Below are positions 17,071 to 25,910 of a DNA stretch of 64,000 nt, piece after piece (positions within the stretch are counted from its first letter, which is position 1; every line of letters begins with the position of its first letter). Under the pieces are notes generated by a model. The model was not told the origin of the DNA. It was given only the letters and a program-made list of their open reading frames with translations, and ran no database searches. This stretch comes from Nocardioides jishulii. GTDB taxonomy: Bacteria; Actinomycetota; Actinomycetes; Propionibacteriales; Nocardioidaceae. The stretch lies in NCBI RefSeq assembly GCF_006007965.1, contig NZ_CP040748.1:3224001-3288000 (forward strand), read 5' to 3'. A program made the position numbers and the translations under genes.

Positions 17071-17436
17071 TCCGCTGGGAAGAGCTGCTCGCGGCCGATG
17101 CTCACGTCAATGCTGAGGCGACCTGGACGATCTACCAGAGACTCACCCCACCTGCCGCGAGCATGTCGATGCCTGGGCGTGAATTGATGGGAACCTGATC
17201 AGATCGGTCCGCACTGGCGGCCCGCGGTCGCTGGTCGCGGTCATCCCGCTGGGAAAGACCTCGGAGAGGCGTGCCGTCGACGTGCTGGCCTACTTGGACA
17301 GGTTGGCACGTCGGTCCTGGCAACGGAGGCGATCAATAGGCGGCTTCAACACCTGCGCGGTTCGTCCCAAGGGTTCCACAGCCTAACCAACCATTTGGCC
17401 GGACTGTTGCTCGAAGCCGGAGGTTTCAGACCCTGA
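17071..17436 (+). pseudogene. Decayed ISL3-family transposase C-terminus
   Basis: Three reading frames together recover the end of an ISL3 transposase: AEATWTIYQR and GREL (from about 17085), then RAVDVLAYLDR (17270s), then AINRRLQHLRGS, LTNH and LLLEAGGFRP ending at TGA 17434-17436. Stops and frameshifts separate these pieces and the 5' two-thirds is missing. The sequence differs from the remnant at 13893, so the two are not a recent duplication. With 16965-17070, where I see nothing else, this fills the gap after the NACHT gene. Confidence 0.75.
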
Positions 17437-17622
17437 CGATTACACCTTGGACTGAGGGGGAAAGGTGATGCGTCTTTGTGGGTGGAATGCCGCAGGCTCG
17501 GTTCCGCCGCAGGTCGCGCGCCTTGGACAGCGTCTCGCTCCCCATCTCTCGTACTGTCACAGCCCACCTCAACCAAACCGCAACCCCCGCCGCTGCCTCT
17601 GCCATTCACCTACCGTGCTGCC

Positions 17623-18513
17623 GTGAGCCAAGACGTACCGGACGAGAAGCTGATGAAGCTGCGCTACGCGGGCGTCTGCCGTGTGTGCAGTGCCGACCTG
17701 CCCGCCAAGACCCCCGCGATCTACGAGCGCTCCACCAAGACCGTGCGATGCGTGGAGCACGCCGGCGCTTCGGCCACCGACGAGCCAGCCGAGGCGCGCG
17801 TCACGGTGCCCGACCCCGCTTCCACCTCAGAGCCAACGGTCCCCCCGACCCCCGAGCCAGTCATCGACACCGGCACCGCCGGCGCCTCGGCCCGCCGCGA
17901 GTTCGAGCGCCGCAAGCAGCGGCGGGAGGACCGCGTACGGGAGAAGCACCCGAAGATCGGCGGCCTCCTGCTGGCCCTGTCCGACGACCCGCAGACGACG
18001 ACTGCGTGGAACACCGGCGCGCTCGGGGAGGAGCGGCTGGGTGCGGGTCTCGACTCGCGCGGCTCCGAACAGCTCCGGCTGCTGCACGACCGCCGGATCC
18101 CGCGCAGCCGGGCCAACATCGACCACCTGGCCGTCACGCCTACCGGGGTCTACGTCATCGACGCCAAGAAGTACGCCGGTCGCCCCCACCTCGAGGTCGA
18201 GGGCGGCATCCTGCGCCCCCGCGTCGAGAAGCTCCTCGTCGGACGCCGCGACTGCACCAAGGTCGTGGACGGGGTGCTCAAGCAGATCGAGGTGGTCAAG
18301 GGCGTGCTCGGTGACTCGGTCCCCGTGCACGGCGTCCTGTGCTTCGTCGAGGCCGACTGGCCCCTGATCGGTGGCTCGTTCACCACCCGCGAGGTGGCCG
18401 TGCTGTGGCCCAGGAAGCTCTACTCGAGACTCGCCGCCGCCGACGGTCCGCTGGACGCGGAGGCCATCGCTGCCGCCCACCAGCAGCTCGCCCGGGCACT
18501 CCCGCCCGCCTGA
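17623..18513 (+). CDS. NERD-domain (nuclease-related) protein with N-terminal zinc ribbon
   Basis: A 296-residue protein from the GTG at 17623. Residues 8-35 carry C-R-V-C and a later Cys-x-x-His in a ribbon-like knuckle. A Pro/Thr-rich acidic linker follows, then a basic helix. The NERD core begins about residue 125: NTGALGEERLG, then ANIDHLAVTPTGVYVIDAKKYAG, which contains the D-x(n)-D-A-K catalytic pattern of the PD-(D/E)XK fold. NERD proteins are predicted nucleases of unsettled role. Base composition is back to the GC-rich norm, so it may lie outside the island. Monocistronic. Confidence 0.85.
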   Translation: MSQDVPDEKLMKLRYAGVCRVCSADLPAKTPAIYERSTKTVRCVEHAGASATDEPAEARVTVPDPASTSEPTVPPTPEPVIDTGTAGASARREFERRKQRREDRVREKHPKIGGLLLALSDDPQTTTAWNTGALGEERLGAGLDSRGSEQLRLLHDRRIPRSRANIDHLAVTPTGVYVIDAKKYAGRPHLEVEGGILRPRVEKLLVGRRDCTKVVDGVLKQIEVVKGVLGDSVPVHGVLCFVEADWPLIGGSFTTREVAVLWPRKLYSRLAAADGPLDAEAIAAAHQQLARALPPA

Positions 18514-18578
18514 CTTTTGCCCGAGACCCGTTCGGTCAATGCCGTGCGGGGTGGCCGCGCAGCAGGCACTCTTCGTCC

Positions 18579-18977
18579 ATGGGTCGACGAGGCGTTCTGG
18601 CAGTGGTGGTGCTCACGGTGGCTCTGGCGGTGACCAGCGGTGGCTGGTACCTGAGCGCCAACGGCGGCCACGAGGAGGAGTTCGCCTCCTGTCGCTTCGA
18701 AGGCAACACCCTCGTCCTGACCTACCTGCACGGTGTCAGGACGAGAGTCGAGCCGAGCATCGACGCCAGAGGTGGCGACCTGGTCGTGTCACTGCGTACG
18801 CGCTCCGGCGGCGGCGTGCAGCCCGCGATCGCGCTCTTCGGCGAGGTGCAGTTCCAGTCGTTCAGCGGGCCCACCACCGTGCGCTACCCCGACGGCCGTG
18901 TCCTCGACTGCGGGCACACCGAGAGTGAGACGAAGGCACGTCTCCCGCGGCCGCGCACCAAGGTGGGCAAACGCTGA
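18579..18977 (+). CDS. Signal-anchored hypothetical protein
   Basis: A 132-residue protein with an N-terminal membrane segment (residues 6-24, VLAVVVLTVALAV) and an exported domain of short beta strands with two Cys (SCRFEGN and LDCGH) that could bridge. A basic tail follows. The ATG at 18579 is the first sensible start; the longer upstream frame overlaps the NERD gene. The next gene is convergent; the 174 bases between hold no gene I can support. Confidence 0.65.
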   Translation: MGRRGVLAVVVLTVALAVTSGGWYLSANGGHEEEFASCRFEGNTLVLTYLHGVRTRVEPSIDARGGDLVVSLRTRSGGGVQPAIALFGEVQFQSFSGPTTVRYPDGRVLDCGHTESETKARLPRPRTKVGKR

Positions 18978-19151
18978 TCCTGGCCCCGGCCTGGCCCTAC
19001 GACCGTGGGAGCTCCATCTCTGGCGAAGCGGGGCTGCCCCCTCCTGGAGTGAAAAGTCACGACTTCACGTGTGGGCCACCGGCATCGTGGCGCTCTTCGT
19101 CATCGTCGGCGACAGCTACACCAAGACACGGCGCCTGCTCGGGACGCGCGC

Positions 19152-20600
19152 TCAGTGAGCGGCGTCCACAGCCTCCGTGCCACCCACCGGCACCACCGTC
19201 GCGCGCGGGCCGCGGAAGAGCACGTACGAGGTCAGCGCGCCGAGCACCATGACCCCGGCGGCCACGACGAAGACGTCGCCGTACGCGTTCGCGAAGGCCG
19301 GCATCTGGCCCGTGCCCTCGGCGAGGGCGTCGGCCACCGACGAGGTGTAGAGCGCCGTGAAGACGGCCACCGCGACCGAGCCGCCGACGTGCATCGAGGC
19401 GTTGGCGAACGCCGAGGCGACACCGGCGTCGTGCGGGTCGACGCCCGAGAGGGCCAGGTTCTGCAGCGGCACGAAGATCAGCGAGAAGCCGAGGCCCATC
19501 ACGACCAGCCCGGGCAGCACCTCACTCCAGTAGCTGCCCTCGGCGGTGATCCCGCTGAGGAAGAGGAGGCCCGCCGCCGCGAGCAGCGGTCCCACGGTCA
19601 GCACCATGCGCGGGCCGAAGGTGGTGAAGAGCTTGGTCGAGATCGGCGCGGTCGCCATGATCACGACGGTCATCGCCACGTTGCCGAAGCCCGCAGCCAG
19701 CGGGCTCATGCCGAGCACGATCTGGAAGTGGAAGGTCAGGAAGAGCATCGCGCCGACCATGACGACGCCGACGAAGGACTGCAGCAGGAAGGCGCCGCCG
19801 CGCGTGCGGTCACGTACGACGCGCAGGGGCAGCAGCGGGTGGGACGTGCGCGTCTGCCACCACAGGAAGGCGACCATCAGGACGGCACCGGCGGCCAGGA
19901 AGCCCAGGGTGTCGACCTCGAGCCAGCCGTGCTCGGCGAGCGCGAAGCCGTAGACCAGCGAGGCGAGCGCGAGCGCCACCAGGACGGTGCCGACGAGGTC
20001 GTAGCGGGTGTCGCCCTCGGCCTTGCTCTCGACGAGCAGGAGCTTGCCGCCGATGAGTCCGGCGACCACGAAGAAGAGGTTGACCAGCAGGCACCAGCGC
20101 CAGTCGGCGTACTGGGTGAGCGCGCCACCGAGCAGGAAGCCGAACGCGGCACCCGTGCCCGCGATGATGCCGAAGACGGCGAAGGCGACGTTGCGGTCGC
20201 GACCCCGCGGGAAGAGCACGGAGAGCATCGCCAGCGCGGAGGGGGCCAGCAGCGCCGCGAAGACGCCCTGGAGTCCGCGCGCCGCGATCAGCTCGGTGCC
20301 CGACTGGGCCAGGCCGCCCCACGCGGAGGCGGCGCCGAAACCGACCATGCCCACCATGAAGGTGCGCTTGCGTCCCCAGTAGTCGGCGATGCGGCCGCCG
20401 AGCAGGAGCAGCGCGGAGAAGGTGATCGCGTAGGCCGTGACGACCCACTGGCGCTGGCTGTCGTCGATGCCGAGCTCGGCCTGGGCGGCCGGCAGCGCGA
20501 TCGCGACGATGGTGCCGTCGAGCACCACCATCAACTGGGTGAGGCCGAGGACGACGAGCGCCCACCAGCGGGTGGAGGGGTTGGGCAGGGCTGAAGACAC
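19152..20600 (-). CDS. MFS drug/solute exporter, DHA2 (EmrB/QacA) family
   Basis: A 482-residue integral membrane protein. Motif A-type sequence GRIADYWGRKR follows the second helix, the first helix carries the DHA2 signature LDGTIVAIALPAAQ, and about fourteen hydrophobic segments are present. The GTG at 20600 has GGAG six bases upstream, which decides the start over an ATG 26 codons earlier. The family expels drugs and metabolites with the proton gradient; the substrate is unknown. No local regulator is adjacent. Confidence 0.92.
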   Translation of the reverse strand: MSSALPNPSTRWWALVVLGLTQLMVVLDGTIVAIALPAAQAELGIDDSQRQWVVTAYAITFSALLLLGGRIADYWGRKRTFMVGMVGFGAASAWGGLAQSGTELIAARGLQGVFAALLAPSALAMLSVLFPRGRDRNVAFAVFGIIAGTGAAFGFLLGGALTQYADWRWCLLVNLFFVVAGLIGGKLLLVESKAEGDTRYDLVGTVLVALALASLVYGFALAEHGWLEVDTLGFLAAGAVLMVAFLWWQTRTSHPLLPLRVVRDRTRGGAFLLQSFVGVVMVGAMLFLTFHFQIVLGMSPLAAGFGNVAMTVVIMATAPISTKLFTTFGPRMVLTVGPLLAAAGLLFLSGITAEGSYWSEVLPGLVVMGLGFSLIFVPLQNLALSGVDPHDAGVASAFANASMHVGGSVAVAVFTALYTSSVADALAEGTGQMPAFANAYGDVFVVAAGVMVLGALTSYVLFRGPRATVVPVGGTEAVDAAH

Positions 20601-20769
20601 GCAAAACTCCAGAGGATTCGTGACTGCTCTGGAGGTTTCCAGCCTCGGACACACCACGCTCAGCGCGGGTGCCAACACCCGGTCCGAACCGAGTCAGGGG
20701 AAGAAACTATCGCGCCGGGGCGTCAGGATCCGCACGGACGGAGCGGTGACGTACGCAACACGGGTCGCG

Positions 20770-20958
20770 TCAGTCCCGCGCCAGGCGAATGCCCAGCGTC
20801 ACGCCGGCGGCCACCATCGCCATGATCCCAACGCCACCGATCGCGTAGGCGAAGCCCAGCACGAGCTCGGGGTCAGCGCTGTTGCGCAGGCCGCCGTGGA
20901 CGACACCGGCCACGAACAGGAACATGGCTCCCACGAGCATCATCACGATCACACGCAT
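20770..20958 (-). CDS. Two-helix small membrane protein
   Basis: A 62-residue protein, nearly all membrane: helix 1 at about residues 2-23 (VIVMMLVGAMFLFVAGVV), a short loop, helix 2 at about 36-56. An upstream in-frame GTG would add three residues. It lies 31 bases beyond the PAP2 gene on the same strand and may be co-transcribed with it. Function unknown. Confidence 0.6.
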   Translation of the reverse strand: MRVIVMMLVGAMFLFVAGVVHGGLRNSADPELVLGFAYAIGGVGIMAMVAAGVTLGIRLARD

Positions 20959-20988
20959 GCCGCACACACTCGCACGAAGAGCACGGTC

Positions 20989-21939
20989 TCAGGCAGCGAC
21001 GCGCTGCCGCCTCCGCGCCCACCAGCGCTCCGCGGCGGCGCACCCCCACCAGACCACGGCCACGGCCAACCCGCCCGCGATGATGTCGACCACGTAGTGC
21101 TCGGCGTAGTAGACGAGCATGAACGACATCGCCGCCGGATAGAGCAGCAGCGCCCAGCGCCACGGCGAGCGCCAGCGGCTGATCAGGTAGACCGCGACGA
21201 AGATGGCGATGGCGGCGTGCAGCGAGGGCATGGCAGCCACCTGGTTGCCCACCGCCGAGAAGCGCTGGTGCCACGTCCCGACCGGGTTCAGGTCGTACCA
21301 CCCACGCGCGGTGATGCGTTCGACCGTGTCGGGCACGTGACCCTGCTGCGCGGCCATCCACGGCGGCGCCATCGGGTAGAGGACGTAGATGACGAGGGCG
21401 ACCAGGTTGAGGCTCAGGTAGCGGACGATGTAGCGCAGCCACTCGGCGCGGTCACGCAGCCACAGCACCACCGCGACGGCCAGCCCGACGAAGAAGTGGG
21501 AGACGTACACGGTCGTCAGGACCACGTCGTACCAGGCGGGTTGCGAGGTGCGCGAGCACGGCACCCCGCACAGGTGCTCCTGGAGGTACGCCGTGGGCAA
21601 GGTCCCGCCGAACAGCCACCGGTCGGCGGTGATCGGCTCGGTGACGTGGACCGAGACGATGCCCAGGTCGTCGGAGAGGCCCCGCCCGAAGAGGTAGAGC
21701 GTGAGCACCGCGACGGCCGGGGCCCAGTCGCGGATGAAGGCGAGGTGCACGCGCATCGGCGCGCGGACGTTCCAGGCGATGGTCGCCAGCCAGAGCCAGA
21801 AGATCGCGAGGTGCACCTGCTTCGGCGGACCGAGGCTCCCGACCCACACCGCCAGGGCGATCGCCCAGACCAGGAGGGCCAGGACGCGGACCCGGGCAGA
21901 CGTGATCGCCGGGGCCCGCTCCTCCGTCAGTTGCACCAT
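20989..21939 (-). CDS. PAP2-superfamily phosphatase / inositol-phosphoceramide-synthase-like
   Basis: A 316-residue multi-pass membrane protein. C-terminal motifs MPSLHAA and YYAEHYVVDIIAG are the PAP2 motifs 2 and 3 with both catalytic His. The preceding helices and a Cys-containing outer loop (CGVPCSR) are those of the PAP2_3 (Aur1-like) subgroup common in actinobacteria. It probably hydrolyses or transfers lipid phosphates at the membrane. The ATG at 21939 has GGGAGG six bases upstream. Confidence 0.9.
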   Translation of the reverse strand: MVQLTEERAPAITSARVRVLALLVWAIALAVWVGSLGPPKQVHLAIFWLWLATIAWNVRAPMRVHLAFIRDWAPAVAVLTLYLFGRGLSDDLGIVSVHVTEPITADRWLFGGTLPTAYLQEHLCGVPCSRTSQPAWYDVVLTTVYVSHFFVGLAVAVVLWLRDRAEWLRYIVRYLSLNLVALVIYVLYPMAPPWMAAQQGHVPDTVERITARGWYDLNPVGTWHQRFSAVGNQVAAMPSLHAAIAIFVAVYLISRWRSPWRWALLLYPAAMSFMLVYYAEHYVVDIIAGGLAVAVVWWGCAAAERWWARRRQRVAA

Positions 21940-22026
21940 GCAAGCCTCCCTCACGTCCGGGGTCGGGGAACACCTTGGCACGGAGGGCGAGGTCTTGGCT
22001 CCCCCTCTTCCCACGCAGGGACGGGG

Positions 22027-22674
22027 TCAGGACGACTCCGCGAGGAGCAGCCGCGTCCACAGGTCCGCCAACCGTTCGCCGTAGGTGGCCGGCGACCAGC
22101 CCCGCGCGACGGTGAGGACGTAGTACTCGGGGGCGTTCGTCGTCCACAGCAGGTCGGCCACCTCGTCGTCGGTGAGGTCGTCGCGCACCTGCCCGGTCGA
22201 GCGCAGGTCAGCGGCCAGCTTCACCATGTTGGCCCGACGACGCTGCCCGATGGAGTCACGCAGCGCGGCACAGTCGGGGTCGCTGAGCGCCGCCTGCGCC
22301 AAGGCGTCGAAGAGCGGCGCGACCCGGGGCATCACGCGGCCCAACGCCGTGGCGTACGTCGTCAGCTTGAGCCGGGCGGTGGGCGCGGCGAGCGTGGCCC
22401 GCACATAGTCGCGCTGCTCGGCGACGACAGGGTGGTCCTCGTCGGCGAGTGTCATGTCGATGACGGCCAGCAGGAGCACGGGCTTCCGCCCGACCGTGGC
22501 GTAGAGGGTGTCGACGTTGACGCCAGCCGCCCCAGCGATGTCGGCGACCGTCGTGGCGGCGTATCCCCGGGACGTGAACTGCTCCCGGGCCGCGGCGAGG
22601 ATCGCGGCCTGGGTGGCGGCGGCCTTCTCGGCGCGCTTGCCCGGGCGGTAGGACCTCTTGACTTCGTCACCCAT
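22027..22674 (-). CDS. TetR-family regulator, divergent from a cupin gene
   Basis: A 215-residue regulator with a basic N-terminus, TetR helix-turn-helix at about residues 25-65 (TTVADIAGAAGVNVDTLYATVG) and a helical effector domain. It is transcribed away from the cupin gene at 22751 across 76 bases that contain two palindromes. By the usual TetR logic it represses itself and the cupin, with a small-molecule inducer; this is inferred. Confidence 0.9.
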   Translation of the reverse strand: MGDEVKRSYRPGKRAEKAAATQAAILAAAREQFTSRGYAATTVADIAGAAGVNVDTLYATVGRKPVLLLAVIDMTLADEDHPVVAEQRDYVRATLAAPTARLKLTTYATALGRVMPRVAPLFDALAQAALSDPDCAALRDSIGQRRRANMVKLAADLRSTGQVRDDLTDDEVADLLWTTNAPEYYVLTVARGWSPATYGERLADLWTRLLLAESS

Positions 22675-22693
22675 GACGAGGAGCGTACAAAAC

Positions 22694-22712
22694 ATCCGAA
22701 GAAGTTTCGGAT
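22694..22712. promoter_or_regulatory. Palindromic TetR operator candidate
   Basis: A perfect 7-bp inverted repeat ATCCGAA-N5-TTCGGAT in the gap between divergent tetR and cupin genes, 20 bases from the regulator start. AT-richer than its surroundings. Length and position suit a TetR dimer. Confidence 0.6.
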
Positions 22713-22726
22713 CAATATGGCGGCGA

Positions 22727-22739
22727 CGTACTGAGTACG
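22727..22739. promoter_or_regulatory. Second palindrome in the tetR-cupin gap
   Basis: CGTACT-G-AGTACG is a perfect 6-1-6 dyad, 15 bases from the first operator candidate and just before the cupin ribosome site. It may be a second operator or a coincidental palindrome. Confidence 0.35.
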
Positions 22740-22750
22740 AGGTGGCGGAC

Positions 22751-23317
22751 ATGAGCGGGGACGAGCGGAACGGCACGGCACAGGCATCGACACAGGCGGC
22801 AGCACCGGCAGCGAGGGCTGCCACCACGACCGAATCGGTGGTCGTCCGACGACCCGGCGAGGGGCCCGCGACCTGGGCGATGGGATCGCTCTTCGAGCAC
22901 CTCGTCAGCGCCTCCGACACCGGCGGGCGGCTCGGCGTCTCGCTGGTCACCCAGCCGCCCGGGATCGCCACGCCACTGCACCGGCACACGAAGGAGGCGG
23001 AGGCGTTCCTCGTCCTGGAGGGACGGGTCAGCTATCGCGCCGGCGACGAGACGTACGAGCTCGACGACGGATGCTTCATCTACCTTCCGCCGACCGTGCC
23101 CCACGCCTTCCGGATCCGCGGCACCAGCCCGACCCGGTTCGTGGCCTTCACCGCACCAGGCGGGCTGATGGGTCTCTACGACGAGGTCGGCATCCCCGCG
23201 GCAGAACGGCGCCTCCCCGGCGCTGACGGCCAGTCCCCTGAGGTCGAGCTGCCGAAGTGGGTCGAGGTCGGTCCGAGGTACGGCCTCGAGGTCGTCGGCC
23301 CGGGGATCCCGGAGTAG
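22751..23317 (+). CDS. Cupin-domain protein (quercetin-dioxygenase-like)
   Basis: A 188-residue protein. After an Ala/Thr-rich start, the cupin core (about residues 60-135) shows motif 1 as TPLHRHTKEAEAFLVLEG (two His and Glu as metal ligands) and motif 2 as LPPTVPHAFRI with the final His. Members are metal-dependent dioxygenases or isomerases, or sensors. A GAGGTGG site precedes the ATG. Its divergent TetR partner suggests inducible expression toward an aromatic or phenolic compound, which is inference. Confidence 0.85.
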   Translation: MSGDERNGTAQASTQAAAPAARAATTTESVVVRRPGEGPATWAMGSLFEHLVSASDTGGRLGVSLVTQPPGIATPLHRHTKEAEAFLVLEGRVSYRAGDETYELDDGCFIYLPPTVPHAFRIRGTSPTRFVAFTAPGGLMGLYDEVGIPAAERRLPGADGQSPEVELPKWVEVGPRYGLEVVGPGIPE

Positions 23318-23326
23318 CCACCGCGG

Positions 23327-24832
23327 TCAGGCCAGGTCGAGGAACCCTTCCGCGACCATCTCGCGTACGGACGGCAACACCTGGGCGCGCACCGCGACCG
23401 GGTCGGAGTCGAGGAGGCTGGCCACCGCGTCGAGGATCTGGCCCACGGTCAGGTCGCCGTCGCAGGCACCGACCAGCGCGGCCTCGAGGGTGTCGACCTG
23501 GCGGGCGCGCCGCATGCCCCGCTGCTGACGGAGCACGATCGTCTCCGGGTCTTCCGCGCCGGGCGATCCCTGCGTCTCCTGGCGTACGTCGCGGCGCAGC
23601 ACCAGCCGCTCCTCGGCGAGGTCGTGCACCCCGGCGAGCGCGTCGTGGGTGGCCTCCCACTCCTCGATCGCGGGGGCGATGGGCTGCTCGACGTCGTAGG
23701 GCCACTCGACGAGCTCGCGGGCGGTGCCGCCGCGGCGCACGTTGATCCAGCCGAAGCCGACCCCGGCGATGCCCTGCGCCTCCATCCAGCCCAGCCAGGC
23801 GTCGTAGCGCGCCAGGTAGTCGGGGCCGCCGTGCAGGCCGGCGTCCTTGAGCCACAGCTCGACGTAGGCAGCCGGGTCGAGGACCTCGCGCTGCACCACG
23901 AACGCCGACGTCTCCTCAGGCAGCCAGCTGGCCAGCCGGTCGTCCCAGTCGGTGCCCTCGGCGACGACCCAGTTGGCCAGCACCTGGAGCCAGCCGCCGT
24001 CGGTGAGGTGCTCGACCCCGCGGCGTACGACGTGCTCGACGACCTGGTCGCCGGGCAGGCCCGAGTCGCGGTAGACGAGGCGCTCGCCGGTGGCCGGGGA
24101 GATGACGAAGGGCGGGTTGGTGGCGATCAGGTCGAACTTCTCGCCCGCCACCGGCTCGAAGAAGGAGCCGTCGCGCACGTCGACGTTGTCGATGCCGTTG
24201 AGCGCCATGTTGAAGCGGGTGATCGCGAGCGCACGGGCGTTGACGTCGGTCGCCACCACGGCGTCGCTGTGCGCGGCGAGGTGGAGCGCCTGGACCCCGC
24301 AGCCGGTGCCGAGGTCGAGGGAGCGGCCCACGGGCGTACGCATGGTGAGCTGCGCCAGCGAGGTCGACGCCGGGCTGATGCCGAGCACGTAGTCGCCGTC
24401 GACCTGGTTGGGCCGACCGTCCATGCCGGGGGTGAGGTCGGAGAGGATCCAGCGGTCGCCCGCTCCTGCCTCCTCGCCCGCGTCGTCGGTGGCGTAGGGG
24501 CGTACGTCCAGCCTCGCGCGCACCTCGTCGCCGGAGACCTCCACCACGCCCGCGCCGGCGAGCCGGGAGAGCAGCCCCGGCAGCGCCGCCTCGGCGTGGT
24601 CACGGGTGACCGGGCGCTGGAGGGTGAAGAGGCGGGTCAACGTCTCCAACGGGCTGCCGCCGCGGGTGGCCCGCTCGCCGGGCGTGGTCTCGTTGCGCCC
24701 CAGCGCCTCGTGGGCGCGGACACCGAGCACGTCGGCCACCGAGTCGTACGTGAACGAGGCGGCCCCGAGGGCGTCACGCAGGAGGTGGGGCAACTGAGCG
24801 TCGTCGAGGCGTTCGACAGGCTGACCAGACAT
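23327..24832 (-). CDS. Large methyltransferase of the N5/N6-amino class
   Basis: A 501-residue protein. An N-terminal helical domain (about 1-110) with winged-helix-like layout precedes a class I methyltransferase: motif I LDLGTGCGVQ, acidic loop VATDVN, motif IV NPPFV, followed by a long C-terminal helical part. NPPF/NPPY marks enzymes that methylate amino groups of nucleobases or glutamine (HemK/PrmC, RsmC and relatives). The combination is common in actinobacteria, yet its target is not known to me. It is convergent with the cupin gene and divergent from a Tat-exported protein. Confidence 0.85.
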   Translation of the reverse strand: MSGQPVERLDDAQLPHLLRDALGAASFTYDSVADVLGVRAHEALGRNETTPGERATRGGSPLETLTRLFTLQRPVTRDHAEAALPGLLSRLAGAGVVEVSGDEVRARLDVRPYATDDAGEEAGAGDRWILSDLTPGMDGRPNQVDGDYVLGISPASTSLAQLTMRTPVGRSLDLGTGCGVQALHLAAHSDAVVATDVNARALAITRFNMALNGIDNVDVRDGSFFEPVAGEKFDLIATNPPFVISPATGERLVYRDSGLPGDQVVEHVVRRGVEHLTDGGWLQVLANWVVAEGTDWDDRLASWLPEETSAFVVQREVLDPAAYVELWLKDAGLHGGPDYLARYDAWLGWMEAQGIAGVGFGWINVRRGGTARELVEWPYDVEQPIAPAIEEWEATHDALAGVHDLAEERLVLRRDVRQETQGSPGAEDPETIVLRQQRGMRRARQVDTLEAALVGACDGDLTVGQILDAVASLLDSDPVAVRAQVLPSVREMVAEGFLDLA

Positions 24833-25056
24833 GGGTCCATCCTCGCAGGGATCGCTGCCGACCTGCGCCAGGGACAGCGCCGCGTGCCCGTGGCGGAGGT
24901 GGCGTGGGCCCGCTCACACGAAACGGGTGCGGGACGCCCTCGAAGGGTGAACGCGAGGGTGAACGGCACGCGATCGGACCCGTCCCGCCTCGACGCGGGC
25001 CAAGGATCGGACGGAGGCCGCTGCCCGGCCCCTCCCCGCTTCCGAAAGGTCTCGTC

Positions 25057-25881
25057 GTGACATCCCCCGCCGCCCCGTCCCCCACCACCGCCAGCACCCT
25101 CACGCCCACCCGGCGAACGGTCCTGGGCGCTGCCGCCTGGACGGTCCCGGCGATCACCGTGGCTGGGGCCGCACCGGCGTACGCCGCGTCACGCTGCGTG
25201 ACGACGAGCCACACCGTCTCGTGGTCCGCGGCCATGTGGACGCCGGACGCCACGAACCAGAACGCCACCCGCGGCACCATCCCCGCGGTCTCGGGCACCC
25301 CGGGAGCACCCGCGGTGACGTTGACCGTGACGCGTCAGTTCTTCGGCAACATGGTGGCGGCAGCGCAGAACCCGCTGATGAACATGCAGATCAGCAGCGA
25401 CACCGTCGGCGGCACCGGCGCTCGCGGCCTGACGCTGCTGCAGCAGCAGAACCAGTCGACCGCCAACCCGGGGGCTGGCCAGAACGTGCACGACCACCGC
25501 CAGACCGTCACGTTCACCTTCTCCGAAGAGGTCAAGAACCTCAGGTTCTCCGTCACGGACGTCGACAACTACTGGCAGGGCACCAACCCGGCCAACAGCC
25601 GCCAGTACCGCGACCGCGTCTACGTCTCGGGTGCTCCCACCGCGACCACGTCTCTGCTGGGGTCCGGCACCCAGAGCGACCCCTGGCACCGGCCCGATTC
25701 GCTGGGAGCGGTCGACAACGCCACCAGCGGCGAGGGCAACGTCACCCTCGACTACGGCAGCACCGCGCTCCAGCAGGTGCAGATGACCTTCTTCAACGGG
25801 TACAACCGTCCGCTCGTCAGCAACGGCATCCACGCGGTCTTCATCTCCTCGATGACCTTCGACGTGGAGACCTGCGCCTGA
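25057..25881 (+). CDS. Tat-exported beta-rich surface protein
   Basis: A 274-residue protein from the GTG at 25057. The leader has a twin-arginine motif (T-R-R-T-V-L-G) at residues 19-25, a hydrophobic core and an A-Y-A cleavage site near residue 46. The mature part is Asn/Gln/Thr-rich with repeated strand-like stretches (VTLTVTRQFF, TVTFTFSEEV, LRFSVTDVD, VQMTFFNGY) and two Cys at the ends that may bridge. It resembles secreted beta-sandwich domains, with no enzyme motif. Tat use suggests folding before export. Function unknown. Confidence 0.8.
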   Translation: MTSPAAPSPTTASTLTPTRRTVLGAAAWTVPAITVAGAAPAYAASRCVTTSHTVSWSAAMWTPDATNQNATRGTIPAVSGTPGAPAVTLTVTRQFFGNMVAAAQNPLMNMQISSDTVGGTGARGLTLLQQQNQSTANPGAGQNVHDHRQTVTFTFSEEVKNLRFSVTDVDNYWQGTNPANSRQYRDRVYVSGAPTATTSLLGSGTQSDPWHRPDSLGAVDNATSGEGNVTLDYGSTALQQVQMTFFNGYNRPLVSNGIHAVFISSMTFDVETCA

Positions 25882-25898
25882 CGCGTGCGCCGCGTCAG
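25878..25898. terminator. Hairpin at the 3' end of the Tat-protein gene
   Basis: 8-bp arms CTGACGCG / CGCGTCAG enclose a 5-base loop and include the stop codon at 25879-25881. The convergent LuxR gene ends 12 bases further. Confidence 0.45.
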
Positions 25899-25910
25899 AT
25901 GCCCAGGCGC

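Noticed and set aside
19069..19158. Short plus-strand frame encoding a hydrophobic segment (IVALFVIVGDSY)
   Set aside because: About 29 codons, no ribosome site and convergent with the MFS gene; not enough to call a gene.
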